DNA of 59,192 bases from Phaeovulum veldkampii DSM 11550 (GCF_003034995.1 NZ_PZKF01000018.1:1-59192); one strand, 5' to 3'; positions 45,371-56,474 are shown, counted from the stretch's first letter. The notes: a model not told the origin generated them from the letters alone. Numbers and translations are program-made.

Positions 45371-45991
45371 ATGCGCAAGAGTATTGGTTCCGGCCTGATC
45401 GTGATGGCTTTGGCGCTGTCGGCCTGTGCGCCGGCCCCAATGTCGGGGTCGTCCGACGGCTCGGCGCCGGTCGCGGCCACCGCGCCCGCCCCCACGGCCG
45501 CAATTTACGCCGTGCGCGCGGTTCAGGTCCGTGTGCCCGACACCCTGCGCGTGTCCGAGGCGAACCTGTTTTATCCGCTGGCCGATATCGTGTGGCGCGG
45601 CGACCCTGCGGGCAACCGCTACACGCAGGTCAAGGCGATCTTTGACGCGGCCGCAACCCGCGCCACCCGGCCGATGACCAAAGGCCCCCGTGTCGTGGCC
45701 GAAATCGATGTGCAACGGTTCCACTGCCTGACCGAAAAGGCCCGCTACAGCGTGGGCGGCGTGCATTCGATCGAGTTCCTGCTGACGGTGCGTGATGCCC
45801 GCACCGGCGCCCTGATCGACGGGCCGCGCAAGGTCAAGGCCGATCTGCCCGCCTCGGGCGGCAACCGGGCGATTGCCGAAGATGCGGCGGGCATGACGCA
45901 AAAGGTTCTGATCACCGACCATCTGGAACGGGTGATCCGGGCTGAACTGTCGCGCCCGGCAAGCCCGGCCGCCCCGGCGACAGGCGACTGA
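45371..45991 (+). CDS. Lipoprotein of unknown function
   Basis: A 206-residue exported lipoprotein: basic start, hydrophobic LIVMALALSAC with lipobox Cys at about 19, then a Ser/Pro/Ala linker. The mature domain has VRVPDTLRVSEANLFYPLADIVWRGD (read in part) and VVAEIDVQRFHCLTEKARYSVGG. This resembles a lipoprotein family common in Rhodobacterales (perhaps DUF6778), but I am not sure. It is divergent from edd. Confidence 0.7.
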   Translation: MRKSIGSGLIVMALALSACAPAPMSGSSDGSAPVAATAPAPTAAIYAVRAVQVRVPDTLRVSEANLFYPLADIVWRGDPAGNRYTQVKAIFDAAATRATRPMTKGPRVVAEIDVQRFHCLTEKARYSVGGVHSIEFLLTVRDARTGALIDGPRKVKADLPASGGNRAIAEDAAGMTQKVLITDHLERVIRAELSRPASPAAPATGD

Positions 45992-46085
45992 AGACTGACG
46001 GCGCGGGGGCGGGGCGCCTGATGGTGCTTTCGCAACCCGCCCGATCGGGATAGAGGAAGGCCAGTCCCCCAACCACAGGCCCCCG

Positions 46086-47297
46086 ATGACCCAGACCGAT
46101 CTGCCCCGCCCCCTTCCCGTTGTGCGCCTGCGCCCCAAGGCCGAGGCCCGCGCGATCCGGCACGGTTTTCCGTGGGTGTATTCCGACGAACTGGTCACCG
46201 ACCGGCGCACACAGGCGCTGGCACCCGGCACGCTGGCGCTGCTGGAGGATGGCGAGCGGCGCGCGCTGGGGCTGGTCACGGTCAACCCCGGCTCCAAGAT
46301 CATCGCGCGGATGCTGGACCGCGACCCCGAGGCGGTGATCGACCGGGGTTGGATCGCGGCGCGCATCGCGCGGGCGGCGGCGCTGCGCGAGCGGCTGCAT
46401 GACGCGCCCTTTTACCGGCTGGTTCATGCCGAAGCCGACGGCCTGCCCGGCGTGATCATCGACCGCTTTGGCGATGCGGCGGTGATTCAGCCCAATGCCG
46501 CCTGGGCCGAGGCCGCGCTGGGCGATCTGGCCGCGGCGCTGACCGAGGTGACGGGCGTGACCACCATCGTCAAGAACGGCGCCAGCCGGTCGCGCGCGCT
46601 GGAGGGCCTGCCCGAGGAAACCGTGGTGCTGACCGGCGCGCTGGATGGCCCCGTGGCGGTGCCGATGAATGGCGCGGTCTACATGGCCGACCTGCTGGGC
46701 GGGCAAAAGACCGGCCTGTTCTTTGACCAGCGCCCCAACCATGCCTTTGCCGCGCGGCTGGCGCGGGGGGCGCGTGTGCTGGATGTGTTTGCCCATGTCG
46801 GCGGCTTCGGGCTGGCGGCGCTTGCGGGCGGCGCGGCCAGCGCGCTGGCCGTCGATGGATCGGCACCCGCGCTGGCGCTGGCCGAACAGGGCGCGGCGGC
46901 GATGGGGGCCGGGGCGCGCTTTGCCACGCGGCAGGGCGATGCCTTTGCCACGCTGGAGGCGCTGGCCGCCGAAGGCGCGCGCTTTGATCTGGTGGTCTGC
47001 GACCCGCCCGCCTTCGCCCCCTCGAAACAGGCGCTGGAAGCGGGGCTGCGCGCCTATGAACGGGTGGCACGGCTGGCAGCGCCGCTGGTGGCGCCGGGGG
47101 GCTATCTGGGGCTGTGTTCGTGCTCGCATGCCGCCGACCTGACCGCCTTCCGCAACGCCAGCGCGCGCGGCATCGGGCGCGGCGGGCGGCGCGGGCAACT
47201 GATCCACACCGGCTTTGCCGGACCTGACCATCCGATGCTGCCGCAGCTTGGCGAAACCGCCTATCTCAAGGCGCTGTTCTTCCGGCTTGATGGATGA
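46086..47297 (+). CDS. RlmI-like 23S rRNA (cytosine-C5)-methyltransferase
   Basis: A 403-residue protein with an N-terminal PUA domain (RLRPKAEARAIRHGFPWVYSDEL) and a class I SAM domain: KTGLFFDQRPNH, VLDVFAHVGGFGLAAL for SAM, FDLVVCDPPAFAPSK as the catalytic NPPY-like motif, and GYLGLCSCSHAAD with the Cys. The target is likely C1962-type rRNA cytosine. First of three overlapping genes with the PIN and DUF2478 genes (ATGA joints). Confidence 0.9.
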   Translation: MTQTDLPRPLPVVRLRPKAEARAIRHGFPWVYSDELVTDRRTQALAPGTLALLEDGERRALGLVTVNPGSKIIARMLDRDPEAVIDRGWIAARIARAAALRERLHDAPFYRLVHAEADGLPGVIIDRFGDAAVIQPNAAWAEAALGDLAAALTEVTGVTTIVKNGASRSRALEGLPEETVVLTGALDGPVAVPMNGAVYMADLLGGQKTGLFFDQRPNHAFAARLARGARVLDVFAHVGGFGLAALAGGAASALAVDGSAPALALAEQGAAAMGAGARFATRQGDAFATLEALAAEGARFDLVVCDPPAFAPSKQALEAGLRAYERVARLAAPLVAPGGYLGLCSCSHAADLTAFRNASARGIGRGGRRGQLIHTGFAGPDHPMLPQLGETAYLKALFFRLDG

Positions 47298-47836
47298 AAA
47301 TGGTTCTGGACGCCTGCGTCCTTTACCCGACCGTGCTGCGCGAAATCCTGATCGGCGTGGCGCGCGCGGGGCTGTTCGCGCCGCTCTGGTCCGACCGCAT
47401 CCTTGAGGAATGGGCGCGCGCCGCGGCCCGTCTGGGGCCGGGGGCCGAGGCCGTGGCGCGCGGCGAGGTCGCGGCGTTGCGCGCGGCATTTCCCGGCGCA
47501 GCGGTGCCCCGCCACGCCGGGCTGGAGGCGCGGCTTGATCTGCCCGACCGGAACGATATCCACGTTCTTGCCGCCGCCATCGCGGGCAGCGCCGACGGGA
47601 TCATCACCTTCAACGCCGTCGATTTTCCGCGCGCCGCACTGGCCGCCGAAGGGCTGACCCGGCGCGATCCCGACGGGTTCTTGTGGGAATTGTGGTCGCA
47701 TCACCCCGAAACCGTCGTCGCCGCAACCGAGGCGGTGCGTGCCGAGGCCGAGCGGCTTTCGGGCCAGCCGCAGCCGCTGCGGGGGCTGATGAAACGGGCC
47801 AAGCTGCCGCGACTGGGCAAAGCGCTGGCGGCATGA
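47294..47836 (+). CDS. PIN-domain protein
   Basis: A 180-residue PIN-fold nuclease-like protein: VLDACVLYPTVLRE with the first Asp, IYSDRILEEWAR-like segment (LWSDRILEEWARA), DLPDRNDIHVLAAAIAG and IITFNAVDFPRAAL with the later acidic residues. It has no antitoxin-like partner next to it; instead it overlaps an rRNA methyltransferase by 4 bp, so a role in RNA processing is as likely as a toxin role. Confidence 0.83.
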   Translation: MKMVLDACVLYPTVLREILIGVARAGLFAPLWSDRILEEWARAAARLGPGAEAVARGEVAALRAAFPGAAVPRHAGLEARLDLPDRNDIHVLAAAIAGSADGIITFNAVDFPRAALAAEGLTRRDPDGFLWELWSHHPETVVAATEAVRAEAERLSGQPQPLRGLMKRAKLPRLGKALAA

Positions 47837-48321
47837 GGCTGGGCTTTGTCTCTTGCCCGGATCGTGGCGCGGCCGACCGGCTGCTGGCGGCACTGGCCGA
47901 GGGGCTGCTGGCGCGCGGGGTGGCGGTGGCCGGGCTGGTGCAAGACCCTGCCGATGGCCCGGTCTGCACAATGACCGTGCGGCTTTTGCCCGACGGGGCG
48001 CGGCTGGGCATCAGCCAGACCCTGGGCGCGGGCGCCGAGGGCTGCGCGCTGGATACCGGCGCACTGGAAACCGCGCTGGGCGAGGCCGCGGCGCGGCTGC
48101 GCCCAGACACCGCGGTGCTGATCCTCAACAAATTCGGCCGGATCGAGGCCGAGGGCCGCGGCTGCCGCCCCCTGATCGCCACCGCGCTGGACGCAGGGGT
48201 GCCGGTGATCCTGTCGGTGCCACCCCGGATGCGCGCCGATTTTGACGCCTTCGCCGGCGATCTGGCCGAGGAAATCGCACCCGATCTGCCCGCCCTTCTG
48301 AACTGGCTGGACCGGGCGTGA
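47833..48321 (+). CDS. DUF2478-type nucleotide-binding-like protein
   Basis: A 162-residue protein beginning MRLGFVSCPDRGAADRLLAALAEGLLARGV (read in part), then GLVQDPADG, LDTGALETALG, AVLILNKFGRIEAEGRG and VPVILSVPP. It fits DUF2478, which often sits by molybdate or metal genes and resembles MobB-like NTP-binding folds with a reduced P-loop. ATGA overlap with the PIN gene. Convergent with the radical SAM gene. Confidence 0.78.
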   Translation: MRLGFVSCPDRGAADRLLAALAEGLLARGVAVAGLVQDPADGPVCTMTVRLLPDGARLGISQTLGAGAEGCALDTGALETALGEAAARLRPDTAVLILNKFGRIEAEGRGCRPLIATALDAGVPVILSVPPRMRADFDAFAGDLAEEIAPDLPALLNWLDRA

Positions 48322-48333
48322 AACGGGCGCCGC

Positions 48334-49206
48334 TCAGGCCGCAGCCGGTGCCACGCCGCAGGCCGCGCAGTGCGGATGCAGCGCGGTGACGGGCCGCGCG
48401 GCCTCGGCCAGCGTCGCGCCCATCTCGAAGCGCGGATCATAGGGCAGGAACGGACAGGCCAGCACCACCGGCGCAGCCGCCCCCTTGCGCCGCACCACCA
48501 TCCGCCCCGTCGCGCAGGCCGGGGTCGCCCCCGCCTCGGCCGGGGTGCCGCCGATTTCGGCCGGAATGCTCAACTGCGCGGGATCGAAGGCATCCAGCGG
48601 CCAGCGCCGCGCCGCAAACAGCGCCGCATAGCCCGCCCGCAACGCTGCCGCATCCTCGGGCCAGCGCCCGCGCCCGGCCACCTCGACGCGAAAGCCCCGG
48701 CCCAGCAACCCGTCGATGCCCTGCACCGTGCGCGCGAATGCCCCCATCCGACGCTCGCCATCATGCCGGTCGGCCCGGAAATGATCGAGCGAGACGCGCA
48801 GCACCAGCCGCGGCCCGAAATCGCGCAGCAGATCCAGCAGACCGGCCTGAACGCGCGGGCGCTGCATCGGCCCCATGCCGTTGGTCAGCACCACCGCGTG
48901 CCCGGCACGGGCCAGAACCGCGCGCAGAATCTCGATGATGTCGGGGTTCATGAACGGCTCGCCCCCGGTCAGCACCACCTCGGGCAGATCAGGTGCCTGA
49001 TCCAGAAACGGCACCACATCGGCGACCGTCAGATACGACAGGCGGTCATTTTCGGGCGAGCTTTCCATGTAGCAATGCGCGCAGGTGATGTTGCACAACG
49101 ATCCCGCGTTCAGCCACAACTGGCCCAAACCGGCAAAGGGCACCTGAACCGCACCCGCCGCTGTCGCGCTCTGGCCTGCCTGCGCCAGATCTCTTGAATG
49201 ATCCAT
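48334..49206 (-). CDS. Radical SAM protein
   Basis: A 290-residue enzyme with the 4Fe-4S SAM motif CNITCAHC (residues about 38-45) followed by TGGEPFMNPDI for SAM. The C-terminal part has several Cys (ACATGRMV, LACPFLPYD, HPHCAACG) that could hold an auxiliary cluster in SPASM/Twitch style. There is no obvious precursor peptide next to it. GAGGGTGAA precedes the ATG, with AT-rich promoter DNA at 49216-49245. Reaction unknown. Confidence 0.85.
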   Translation of the reverse strand: MDHSRDLAQAGQSATAAGAVQVPFAGLGQLWLNAGSLCNITCAHCYMESSPENDRLSYLTVADVVPFLDQAPDLPEVVLTGGEPFMNPDIIEILRAVLARAGHAVVLTNGMGPMQRPRVQAGLLDLLRDFGPRLVLRVSLDHFRADRHDGERRMGAFARTVQGIDGLLGRGFRVEVAGRGRWPEDAAALRAGYAALFAARRWPLDAFDPAQLSIPAEIGGTPAEAGATPACATGRMVVRRKGAAAPVVLACPFLPYDPRFEMGATLAEAARPVTALHPHCAACGVAPAAA

Positions 49207-49380
49207 TTCACCCTCGCGTTACGCTATAACATAATTTTCCTTAGCCGCCGCATCGCCGCCTGAACAGGGGGGGGTCATCACGTCTGTGTGCCTGCCGGGC
49301 CGCGGGGCACGCTGGACTTTGCCGGGCCGGGGCGGCACAAAGGCTTGAGGTCCGATCCCAGGGCCGAAGCGGAGTTGCAG

Positions 49381-50844
49381 ATGGTGTCTCGCGTGATTCC
49401 GGTCGATCCGTTCGATCTGGTGGTTATTGGCGCCACCGGCGATCTCGCCCAGCGCAAGATCCTGCCCGGACTGTATCGGCGCCACCTGGCGGGGCAGATG
49501 CCGCCCGAGGCACGCATTCTGGGCGCCGCCCGGTCCGACCTGACCGAGGCCGCCTTTCGCGCCATGGTGGCCGACGCGCTGGCCGCACATGTGGACGCGG
49601 CCAAGCAGCACCCCGCCGAAATCGCCGCCTTTCTGAAACGGATCGGCTATGTCGCCATCGACGTGTCGGGGGCTGCGGGATGGGGGGCGTTGAAAGCCGC
49701 GCTGCGGCCCGATGTGGTGCGGGCGTTTTACTTCTCGGTGGCGCCGGGGCTGTTTGGCGAGCTGGCCGAACGGCTGCACGAGCACGGACTTGCCACACCC
49801 CAAACCCGGATCGTGGTGGAAAAGCCCTTTGGCCGCGATCTGGCCTCGGCACGGGCGCTGAATGCCACGCTGGCCGCACATTTTGCCGAACATCAGATTT
49901 ACCGGATCGACCATTATCTGGGCAAGGAAACCGTTCAGAACCTGATGGCCGTGCGCTTTGCCAACATCCTGTTCGAGCCGCTGTGGAACGCCCAGTATAT
50001 CGACCATGTGCAGATAACGGTCGCCGAAGCCGTCGGTGTCGGAGGCCGGGGGGCGTATTACGACAAGTCAGGCGCGATGCGGGACATGGTGCAAAACCAC
50101 ATGCTGCAACTACTGTGCCTGATCGCGATGGAGCCGCCCTGGCATTTCGACCCCGACGCGGTACGCGACGAAAAGCTGAAGGTAATTCGCGCATTGCAGC
50201 CGGTGCCCGCGCCCGACATCGTGCGGGGGCAATATGTGGCGCGCGACCCGGCGCCGGGGGGGGCGGGCTATCTGCATGATGCGGGCAACCCCGCCAGCCG
50301 CACCGAAAGCTATATCGCGCTCAAGGTGCATGTGGCCAACTGGCGCTGGACCGGGACACCGTTCTATCTGCGCACCGGCAAGCGGCTGCGCGCGCGCACG
50401 TCGGAAATCGCCATCACCTTCAAGGAGCCGCCGCATTCGATCTTTGACGATGCTCGCGGCTGGCGCGAAAACGTGCTGGTGATCCGGCTGCAACCGAATG
50501 AGGGGATCAACCTGAAGGTGATGATCAAGGAACCGGGGCCAGGCGGAATGCGGCTGGTGCAAGTGCCGCTGGACATGTCCTTTGCCACCGCGCTTGGCGA
50601 GGATGGTACCGACATTCCCGACGCCTATGAACGGCTGATCATGGATGTGATCCGCGGCAACCAGACCCTGTTCATGCGCGGCGACGAGGTCGAGGCTGCC
50701 TGGGCCTGGACCGACCCGATCATCGCCGCATGGGAGGCGCGCGGCGACCGCCCGCAGCCCTATGACGCAGGGTCTTCGGGGCCAGAGGATGCGCTTATGT
50801 TGATGCACCGCGATGGCCGACGCTGGCGGGAGATCCGCGAATGA
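49381..50844 (+). CDS. zwf: Glucose-6-phosphate 1-dehydrogenase
   Basis: Oxidises G6P to 6-phosphogluconolactone with NADP+. At 487 residues: VIGATGDLAQRKILPGLY for the nucleotide, RIDHYLGKETVQN with the substrate Lys and catalytic His, FEPLWNAQYIDHVQI, and FYLRTGKRL. ATG 49381 follows GGAGTTGCAG. First gene of the operon zwf-pgl-pgi-ybaK, all joined by overlaps or a 1-bp gap. Confidence 0.97.
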   Translation: MVSRVIPVDPFDLVVIGATGDLAQRKILPGLYRRHLAGQMPPEARILGAARSDLTEAAFRAMVADALAAHVDAAKQHPAEIAAFLKRIGYVAIDVSGAAGWGALKAALRPDVVRAFYFSVAPGLFGELAERLHEHGLATPQTRIVVEKPFGRDLASARALNATLAAHFAEHQIYRIDHYLGKETVQNLMAVRFANILFEPLWNAQYIDHVQITVAEAVGVGGRGAYYDKSGAMRDMVQNHMLQLLCLIAMEPPWHFDPDAVRDEKLKVIRALQPVPAPDIVRGQYVARDPAPGGAGYLHDAGNPASRTESYIALKVHVANWRWTGTPFYLRTGKRLRARTSEIAITFKEPPHSIFDDARGWRENVLVIRLQPNEGINLKVMIKEPGPGGMRLVQVPLDMSFATALGEDGTDIPDAYERLIMDVIRGNQTLFMRGDEVEAAWAWTDPIIAAWEARGDRPQPYDAGSSGPEDALMLMHRDGRRWREIRE

Positions 50845-51512
50845 AGATCATCGACTACCCCGACCGCGAGCTGATGGCGCTGTCGCTGGCTGACCGGCTT
50901 GCCAGCGAATTGTCCGAAACGCTGCGGATGCAGGGCCATGCCAGCCTGTGTTTGCCGGGGGGCACCACGCCGGGGCCGGTGTTCGACACGCTGTCGGGGG
51001 TCGATCTCGACTGGGCCAAGGTTGCGGTGTTCCTGAATGACGAACGCTGGGTGCCCGAGGACAACCCGCGTTCCAACACCGCGCTGTTGCGCGCGCGGTT
51101 CCTGCGCGGCCCGGCCGCTGCGGCCCGGCTGATCCCGCTTTATGCCGCAGCCCCAACGCCCGAAGACAGGCTGGACGAACTGACCGCAGGGATCACCCCG
51201 CATCTGCCGATTTCGGTGCTGCTGCTGGGCATGGGGGCCGACATGCACACCGCCAGCCTGTTTCCCGGTGCCGACCGTCTGGCTCAGGCGCTGGCCCCCG
51301 ATGCGCCGGCGCTGATGGCGCTGCGCGCCGATGCCGCAGGCGAGCCACGCATCACCCTGACCGCTCGGGTGTTGAAGGCGGCGCTGCGGCTGCATATCCT
51401 GATTACCGGAGCCGACAAACGCGCCGCGATTGAACGCGCCGCCAGCCTGCCCCTTGAACAGGCACCCGTCCGCGCCGTGCTTTCCCACGCCACGATCCAT
51501 TGGGCTGAATGA
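50841..51512 (+). CDS. pgl: 6-phosphogluconolactonase
   Basis: A 223-residue lactonase of the NagB/DevB fold: [32 protein letters not shown] and [18 protein letters not shown] (with a His in the catalytic region) are family motifs. ATGA overlap with zwf and one base before pgi. Confidence 0.95.
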   Translation: MKIIDYPDRELMALSLADRLASELSETLRMQGHASLCLPGGTTPGPVFDTLSGVDLDWAKVAVFLNDERWVPEDNPRSNTALLRARFLRGPAAAARLIPLYAAAPTPEDRLDELTAGITPHLPISVLLLGMGADMHTASLFPGADRLAQALAPDAPALMALRADAAGEPRITLTARVLKAALRLHILITGADKRAAIERAASLPLEQAPVRAVLSHATIHWAE

Positions 51513-51513
51513 C

Positions 51514-53133
51514 ATGACCATCTGGGACGAGTTGCACCTGCACCATGCCGCGGTGAAGGATCGCCCGATTTCCGAATTGTTCGAAAATGAAAATCGCGCA
51601 GCCGATTTCAGTGCGGAATTCGGGGCTTTTCTGTTCGATTACTCCAAGACCAACATTGATGCCACGACGCGCGATCTGCTGATCCGGCTGGCCGAGGCGC
51701 GGGGCGTCGCGGCCCGGCGTACGGCGATGTTTCAGGGCGCGCGGATCAACGAAACCGAAGACCGGGCGGTGCTGCACACCGCACTGCGCGCGGGCGCGGC
51801 CACGATCCCCGTGGACGGGCAGGATGTAATGCCAGCGGTTCGCGCCACGCTGGCGCGGATGCGCACCTTTGCCGAAGATGTGCGCGCCGGCCGGTTTGCC
51901 GCGCAGGGCGGGCGCATTACCGATGTGGTCAATATCGGTATTGGCGGGTCTGACCTTGGGCCGGCGATGGCCACGCTGGCGTTGGCGCATGTGCATGACG
52001 GGCCGCGGTGCCATTTCGTCTCGAACGTCGATGGGGCACATGTGCATGACACGCTGGCGGTGCTGAACCCCGAAACGACGCTGGTGATCGTCGCCTCCAA
52101 AACCTTTACCACGGCCGAAACGATGGCCAACGCCGAAACCGCCCGGCGCTGGATGGCGGCGCGGGTGGCCGACCCGGCGGCGCAATTCGTGGCGCTGTCG
52201 TCGGCCACCGGGCGCACCGCAGAATGGGGCATCGCGCCCGAGCGGGTGTTCGGCTTTGAGGATTGGGTCGGGGGCCGCTATTCGGTCTGGAGCCCGATCG
52301 GGCTGTCGCTGATGCTGGCGATCGGGGCGGCACGCTTTGATGGCTTTCTGGCCGGGGCGCGGGCGATGGACGGGCATTTCCGCACCGCCCCTTTTGCCGA
52401 AAACCTGCCGGTGCTGCTGGCTTTGGTTGGGATCTGGCACAACCAGATCTGCGGCTACGCCACCCGCGCGGTGCTGCCCTATGACCAGCGACTGGCGCGC
52501 CTGCCCGCCTATCTGCAACAGCTTGAGATGGAATCGAACGGCAAGCGTGTCGCGATGGATGGCACCGACCTGCCGTTTCACTCGGGCCCCGTGGTCTGGG
52601 GCGAGCCGGGCACCAACGGGCAACATGCCTTTTATCAACTGATCCATCAGGGCACCCGCGTCGTGCCCTGCGAATTTCTGTTGGCCGCCAACGGGCACGA
52701 GCCTGATCTGGCGCATCAGCATTTGCTGCTGGTCGCCAATTGTCTGGCCCAATCCGAGGCGCTGATGCGCGGCCGGTCGCTGGACGAGGCGCGCGCGCTG
52801 ATGGCTGCCAAGGGGCTGTCGGGCGCCGAACTGGACCGGCAGGCGCGGCATCGGGTGTTTCCGGGCAACCGGCCCTCGACCACGCTGCTGTATCCGCAGC
52901 TTACGCCCGAAGCACTGGGGGCGATCCTGGCGCTGTATGAACATCGGGTGTTTGTCGAGGGCGTGATTCTGGGCATCAACAGCTTTGACCAATGGGGGGT
53001 CGAACTGGGCAAGGAACTGGCGCTGGCACTGGCCCCGGTGCTGGAGGGGCGCGATCCGGGCACCGGCAAGGACGGCTCGACCCGCGCGCTGGCCGCGCGG
53101 ATTGCAGAGCTGCGGGCAGGTCCGCCAGCATGA
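51514..53133 (+). CDS. pgi: Glucose-6-phosphate isomerase
   Basis: Interconverts G6P and F6P, 539 residues. [62 protein letters not shown], and [13 protein letters not shown] with the His are conserved; [13 protein letters not shown] closes the chain. It feeds fructose-derived carbon back into the zwf/edd route. ATGA overlap with the next gene. Confidence 0.97.
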   Translation: MTIWDELHLHHAAVKDRPISELFENENRAADFSAEFGAFLFDYSKTNIDATTRDLLIRLAEARGVAARRTAMFQGARINETEDRAVLHTALRAGAATIPVDGQDVMPAVRATLARMRTFAEDVRAGRFAAQGGRITDVVNIGIGGSDLGPAMATLALAHVHDGPRCHFVSNVDGAHVHDTLAVLNPETTLVIVASKTFTTAETMANAETARRWMAARVADPAAQFVALSSATGRTAEWGIAPERVFGFEDWVGGRYSVWSPIGLSLMLAIGAARFDGFLAGARAMDGHFRTAPFAENLPVLLALVGIWHNQICGYATRAVLPYDQRLARLPAYLQQLEMESNGKRVAMDGTDLPFHSGPVVWGEPGTNGQHAFYQLIHQGTRVVPCEFLLAANGHEPDLAHQHLLLVANCLAQSEALMRGRSLDEARALMAAKGLSGAELDRQARHRVFPGNRPSTTLLYPQLTPEALGAILALYEHRVFVEGVILGINSFDQWGVELGKELALALAPVLEGRDPGTGKDGSTRALAARIAELRAGPPA

Positions 53134-53600
53134 GCAAAAGCCTGAACCGGGTGCAGGCCGCGCTGCGCGATGCGGGGCTGGCTGTCGAGGTGCTGGAGAT
53201 GGGCGCCGAAACCCGCACCGCCGAACAGGCCGCTGCGGCGGCGGGCTGCACGGTCGATCAGATCGCCAAGTCAATCATCTTTCGGGGCGAAACATCAGGC
53301 CATGTGATGCTGTTCCTGACGGCAGGCGGCAAACAGGTCTGCACCGACAAGGCCAGCCGGGTGGCGGGTCAGCCGCTGGGCAAGGCCGATGCGACGCTGA
53401 TCCGGGCCGAAACCGGCTTTGCCATCGGCGGCGTGGCGCCCGTGGGCCATCTGACCCCGGTGCGCGCTTTTCTGGACCCCCGCCTGACGCAGTTTGCGAC
53501 AGTCTGGGCAGCGGCGGGCACCCCGCGCCACATCTTTTCCATCGCGCCCGCCGATCTGCTCCGCGTCACCGGGGCCAAACTGGCCGACTTCACCGAATAG
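53130..53600 (+). CDS. YbaK/EbsC-family aminoacyl-tRNA deacylase
   Basis: A 156-residue editing-domain protein: [23 protein letters not shown] with the conserved Lys, [23 protein letters not shown] as the substrate loop, and [16 protein letters not shown] near the end. It hydrolyses mischarged tRNA (such as Cys- or Ala-tRNA-Pro). Its place at the end of a sugar operon is by overlap only and may reflect growth-linked expression. Confidence 0.88.
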   Translation: MSKSLNRVQAALRDAGLAVEVLEMGAETRTAEQAAAAAGCTVDQIAKSIIFRGETSGHVMLFLTAGGKQVCTDKASRVAGQPLGKADATLIRAETGFAIGGVAPVGHLTPVRAFLDPRLTQFATVWAAAGTPRHIFSIAPADLLRVTGAKLADFTE

Positions 53601-53609
53601 TGCGGGCGG

Positions 53610-53630
53610 GATGTAAACTTTCTTTACATC
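53610..53630. promoter_or_regulatory. Palindrome ATGTAAA-N5-TTTACAT (site 1)
   Basis: GATGTAAA-CTTTC-TTTACATC, 8-bp perfect arms, 10 bp after the ybaK stop and 80 bp before the DUF2852 gene. There is no T run, so it is not a normal terminator. It shares its plan with the site at 53669-53687. Confidence 0.6.
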
Positions 53631-53668
53631 ACCCCTTGAAGCCAACCCGTGCAACGCCGATCTTACGC

Positions 53669-53687
53669 ATGTGAAACAAATTCACAT
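53669..53687. promoter_or_regulatory. Palindrome ATGTGAA-N5-TTCACAT (site 2)
   Basis: ATGTGAA-ACAAA-TTCACAT, 7-bp perfect arms, 22 bp before the DUF2852 start. With site 1 it gives the consensus ATGTRAA-N5-TTYACAT; centres are 58 bp apart. Confidence 0.6.
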
Positions 53688-53709
53688 CCTTGACGCCACG
53701 GAGTTCGCC

Positions 53710-54177
53710 ATGCCCAGCACCGCCCCCTTTCCGAACACCGTCCAGATGCGGCCCGAACACGCGCAATGCTTCAACGCCGTCTACAGCCGCTTTCTGCGTG
53801 CCGAAGACTGGCTTGACGCGCGCGGTCGCCGCGCCTGGATCGTCGTTCTGGTTCTGTCCTTCATGTTCACCGGCCCGTTCGGGCTTGTGGGTCTGGCCTA
53901 TCTGGCCTGGACCGGACGGCTGAGTTCCTCCAGCCCGCGCTGGCAGGCAACGTCCATGGCCGCTCCGCGCCGCTTTACCGGCAATGCCGCCTTTGACACC
54001 TACAAGGCCGACATGCTGGCCCGGCTGGAACGCGAACAGGCCGAGTTCGAGGCCTTCCTTCACCGCCTGCGCGCCGCCCGCGACAAGGCCGAGTTTGACC
54101 AATACATGGACGAACGCGCCCGCGCCGCAGCCGCCCCCGAAGCCCCGGCCGAACCAGGCGAGCGCGACGGGCGCTGA
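53710..54177 (+). CDS. DUF2852-like membrane protein
   Basis: A 155-residue protein with one or two membrane segments (AWIVVLVLSFMFTGPFGLVGLAYLAW, about 45-70), then a Ser-rich stretch and a charged coiled-coil tail (ADMLARLEREQAEFEAFLHRLRAARDKAEFDQYMDERAR, read in part). This fits DUF2852 of Rhodobacterales. CGGAGTTCGCC before ATG 53710 sets the start, not the earlier GTG at 53671. Two palindromes upstream imply regulated expression. Function unknown. Confidence 0.78.
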   Translation: MPSTAPFPNTVQMRPEHAQCFNAVYSRFLRAEDWLDARGRRAWIVVLVLSFMFTGPFGLVGLAYLAWTGRLSSSSPRWQATSMAAPRRFTGNAAFDTYKADMLARLEREQAEFEAFLHRLRAARDKAEFDQYMDERARAAAAPEAPAEPGERDGR

Positions 54178-54297
54178 CCGTTCCCACGGGATCCATTTGC
54201 GCCGCCCCGGCCACCGGGGCGGCGGTTGTGACATTAGGCTTGGCGGGTCGGGCGCAACTTGCTAGCGTAATGGCAGGATCGCCCTTATATCCGGCCG

Positions 54298-55131
54298 ATG
54301 ATGCGCCACTCCCTTCCCCTTGCCCCGCAGTTCTATGTGACCGCGCCGCAGCCCTGCCCCTACCTTGAGGGGCGGGCCGAACGCAAGCTGTTCACGGCGC
54401 TGCAAGGCGAGGGGGCGGAAAAGCTGAACAATGCGCTGTCACGACAGGGGTTTCGCCGGTCGCAGAACGTGCTCTATCGCCCCTCTTGCGCCGATTGCGC
54501 GGCATGCCTGTCGGCGCGCATCCGGGTAGCCGATTTTGAACCAAACCGCAGCCAGCGCCGCACCCTGAAACGCAACGCCGACCTGCGCCGCACCGCCACC
54601 AGCCCTTGGGCAACCGAGGAGCAGTTTTCGCTGTTCCGCCGCTATCTGGACAGTCGCCACGCCGATGGCGGCATGGCCGACATGGACATTTTCGAATTTG
54701 CCGCGATGATCGAGGAAACCCCGGTCAAAAGCCGGGTGATCGAATATCGCAGTGCACCGCCCACCCCCGGCGCGGCGCGCCCGCTGATCGCCGTCAGCCT
54801 GACCGACGTGCTCGATGACGGGCTGTCAATGGTCTACAGCTTTTACGACCCTGACCGGCACGACGCCTCGCTGGGCACCTATCTGATCCTGGATCATGTC
54901 GAAATCGCGCGCCGCGCCGGGCTGCCCTATGTCTATCTGGGCTACTGGGTGCCCGGTAGCCGCAAGATGGGCTACAAGGCCAAGTTCGGCGCGCTGGAAA
55001 TCTACAAGGGCGGGCAGTGGCAGCCGATCGGCGATCCGTCGGACCATTCCGGCGAAACCCACCCGCTGTCGGTCGATCCGATTGCCGAGCAGGTGGCCCG
55101 GATCGCGCTGCCAGACACACGCGGGGGTTGA
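54298..55131 (+). CDS. bpt: Aspartate/glutamate leucyltransferase (arginyltransferase family)
   Basis: Transfers Leu from leucyl-tRNA to N-terminal Asp or Glu, marking proteins for ClpAP. At 277 residues: [15 protein letters not shown] and the Cys set [12 protein letters not shown] in the N-domain, then [44 protein letters not shown] and [11 protein letters not shown] in the GNAT-like C-domain. Start ATG 54298 or 54301 (adjacent Met codons). Confidence 0.93.
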   Translation: MMRHSLPLAPQFYVTAPQPCPYLEGRAERKLFTALQGEGAEKLNNALSRQGFRRSQNVLYRPSCADCAACLSARIRVADFEPNRSQRRTLKRNADLRRTATSPWATEEQFSLFRRYLDSRHADGGMADMDIFEFAAMIEETPVKSRVIEYRSAPPTPGAARPLIAVSLTDVLDDGLSMVYSFYDPDRHDASLGTYLILDHVEIARRAGLPYVYLGYWVPGSRKMGYKAKFGALEIYKGGQWQPIGDPSDHSGETHPLSVDPIAEQVARIALPDTRGG

Positions 55132-55175
55132 TCACCCCGCACCCCGCGCCGCCCTGCCGGGTAGATGCCAAATAA

Positions 55176-56438
<1,263 letters not shown>

Positions 56439-56474
56439 GGCCCGTCACGGGCGCCCCGCGCCACGTCCGATCCG

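Noticed and set aside
49218-49230. Second copy of the edd operator (GTTACGCTATAAC) before zwf
   Set aside because: Half-sites are set 5 bp apart in place of 4 and the central GCGC is lost; better explained as AT-rich promoter sequence.
51403-53274. A 623-codon open frame on the minus strand opposite pgl and pgi
   Set aside because: Lies antisense to clear pgi and shows no conserved domain; a GC-driven shadow.
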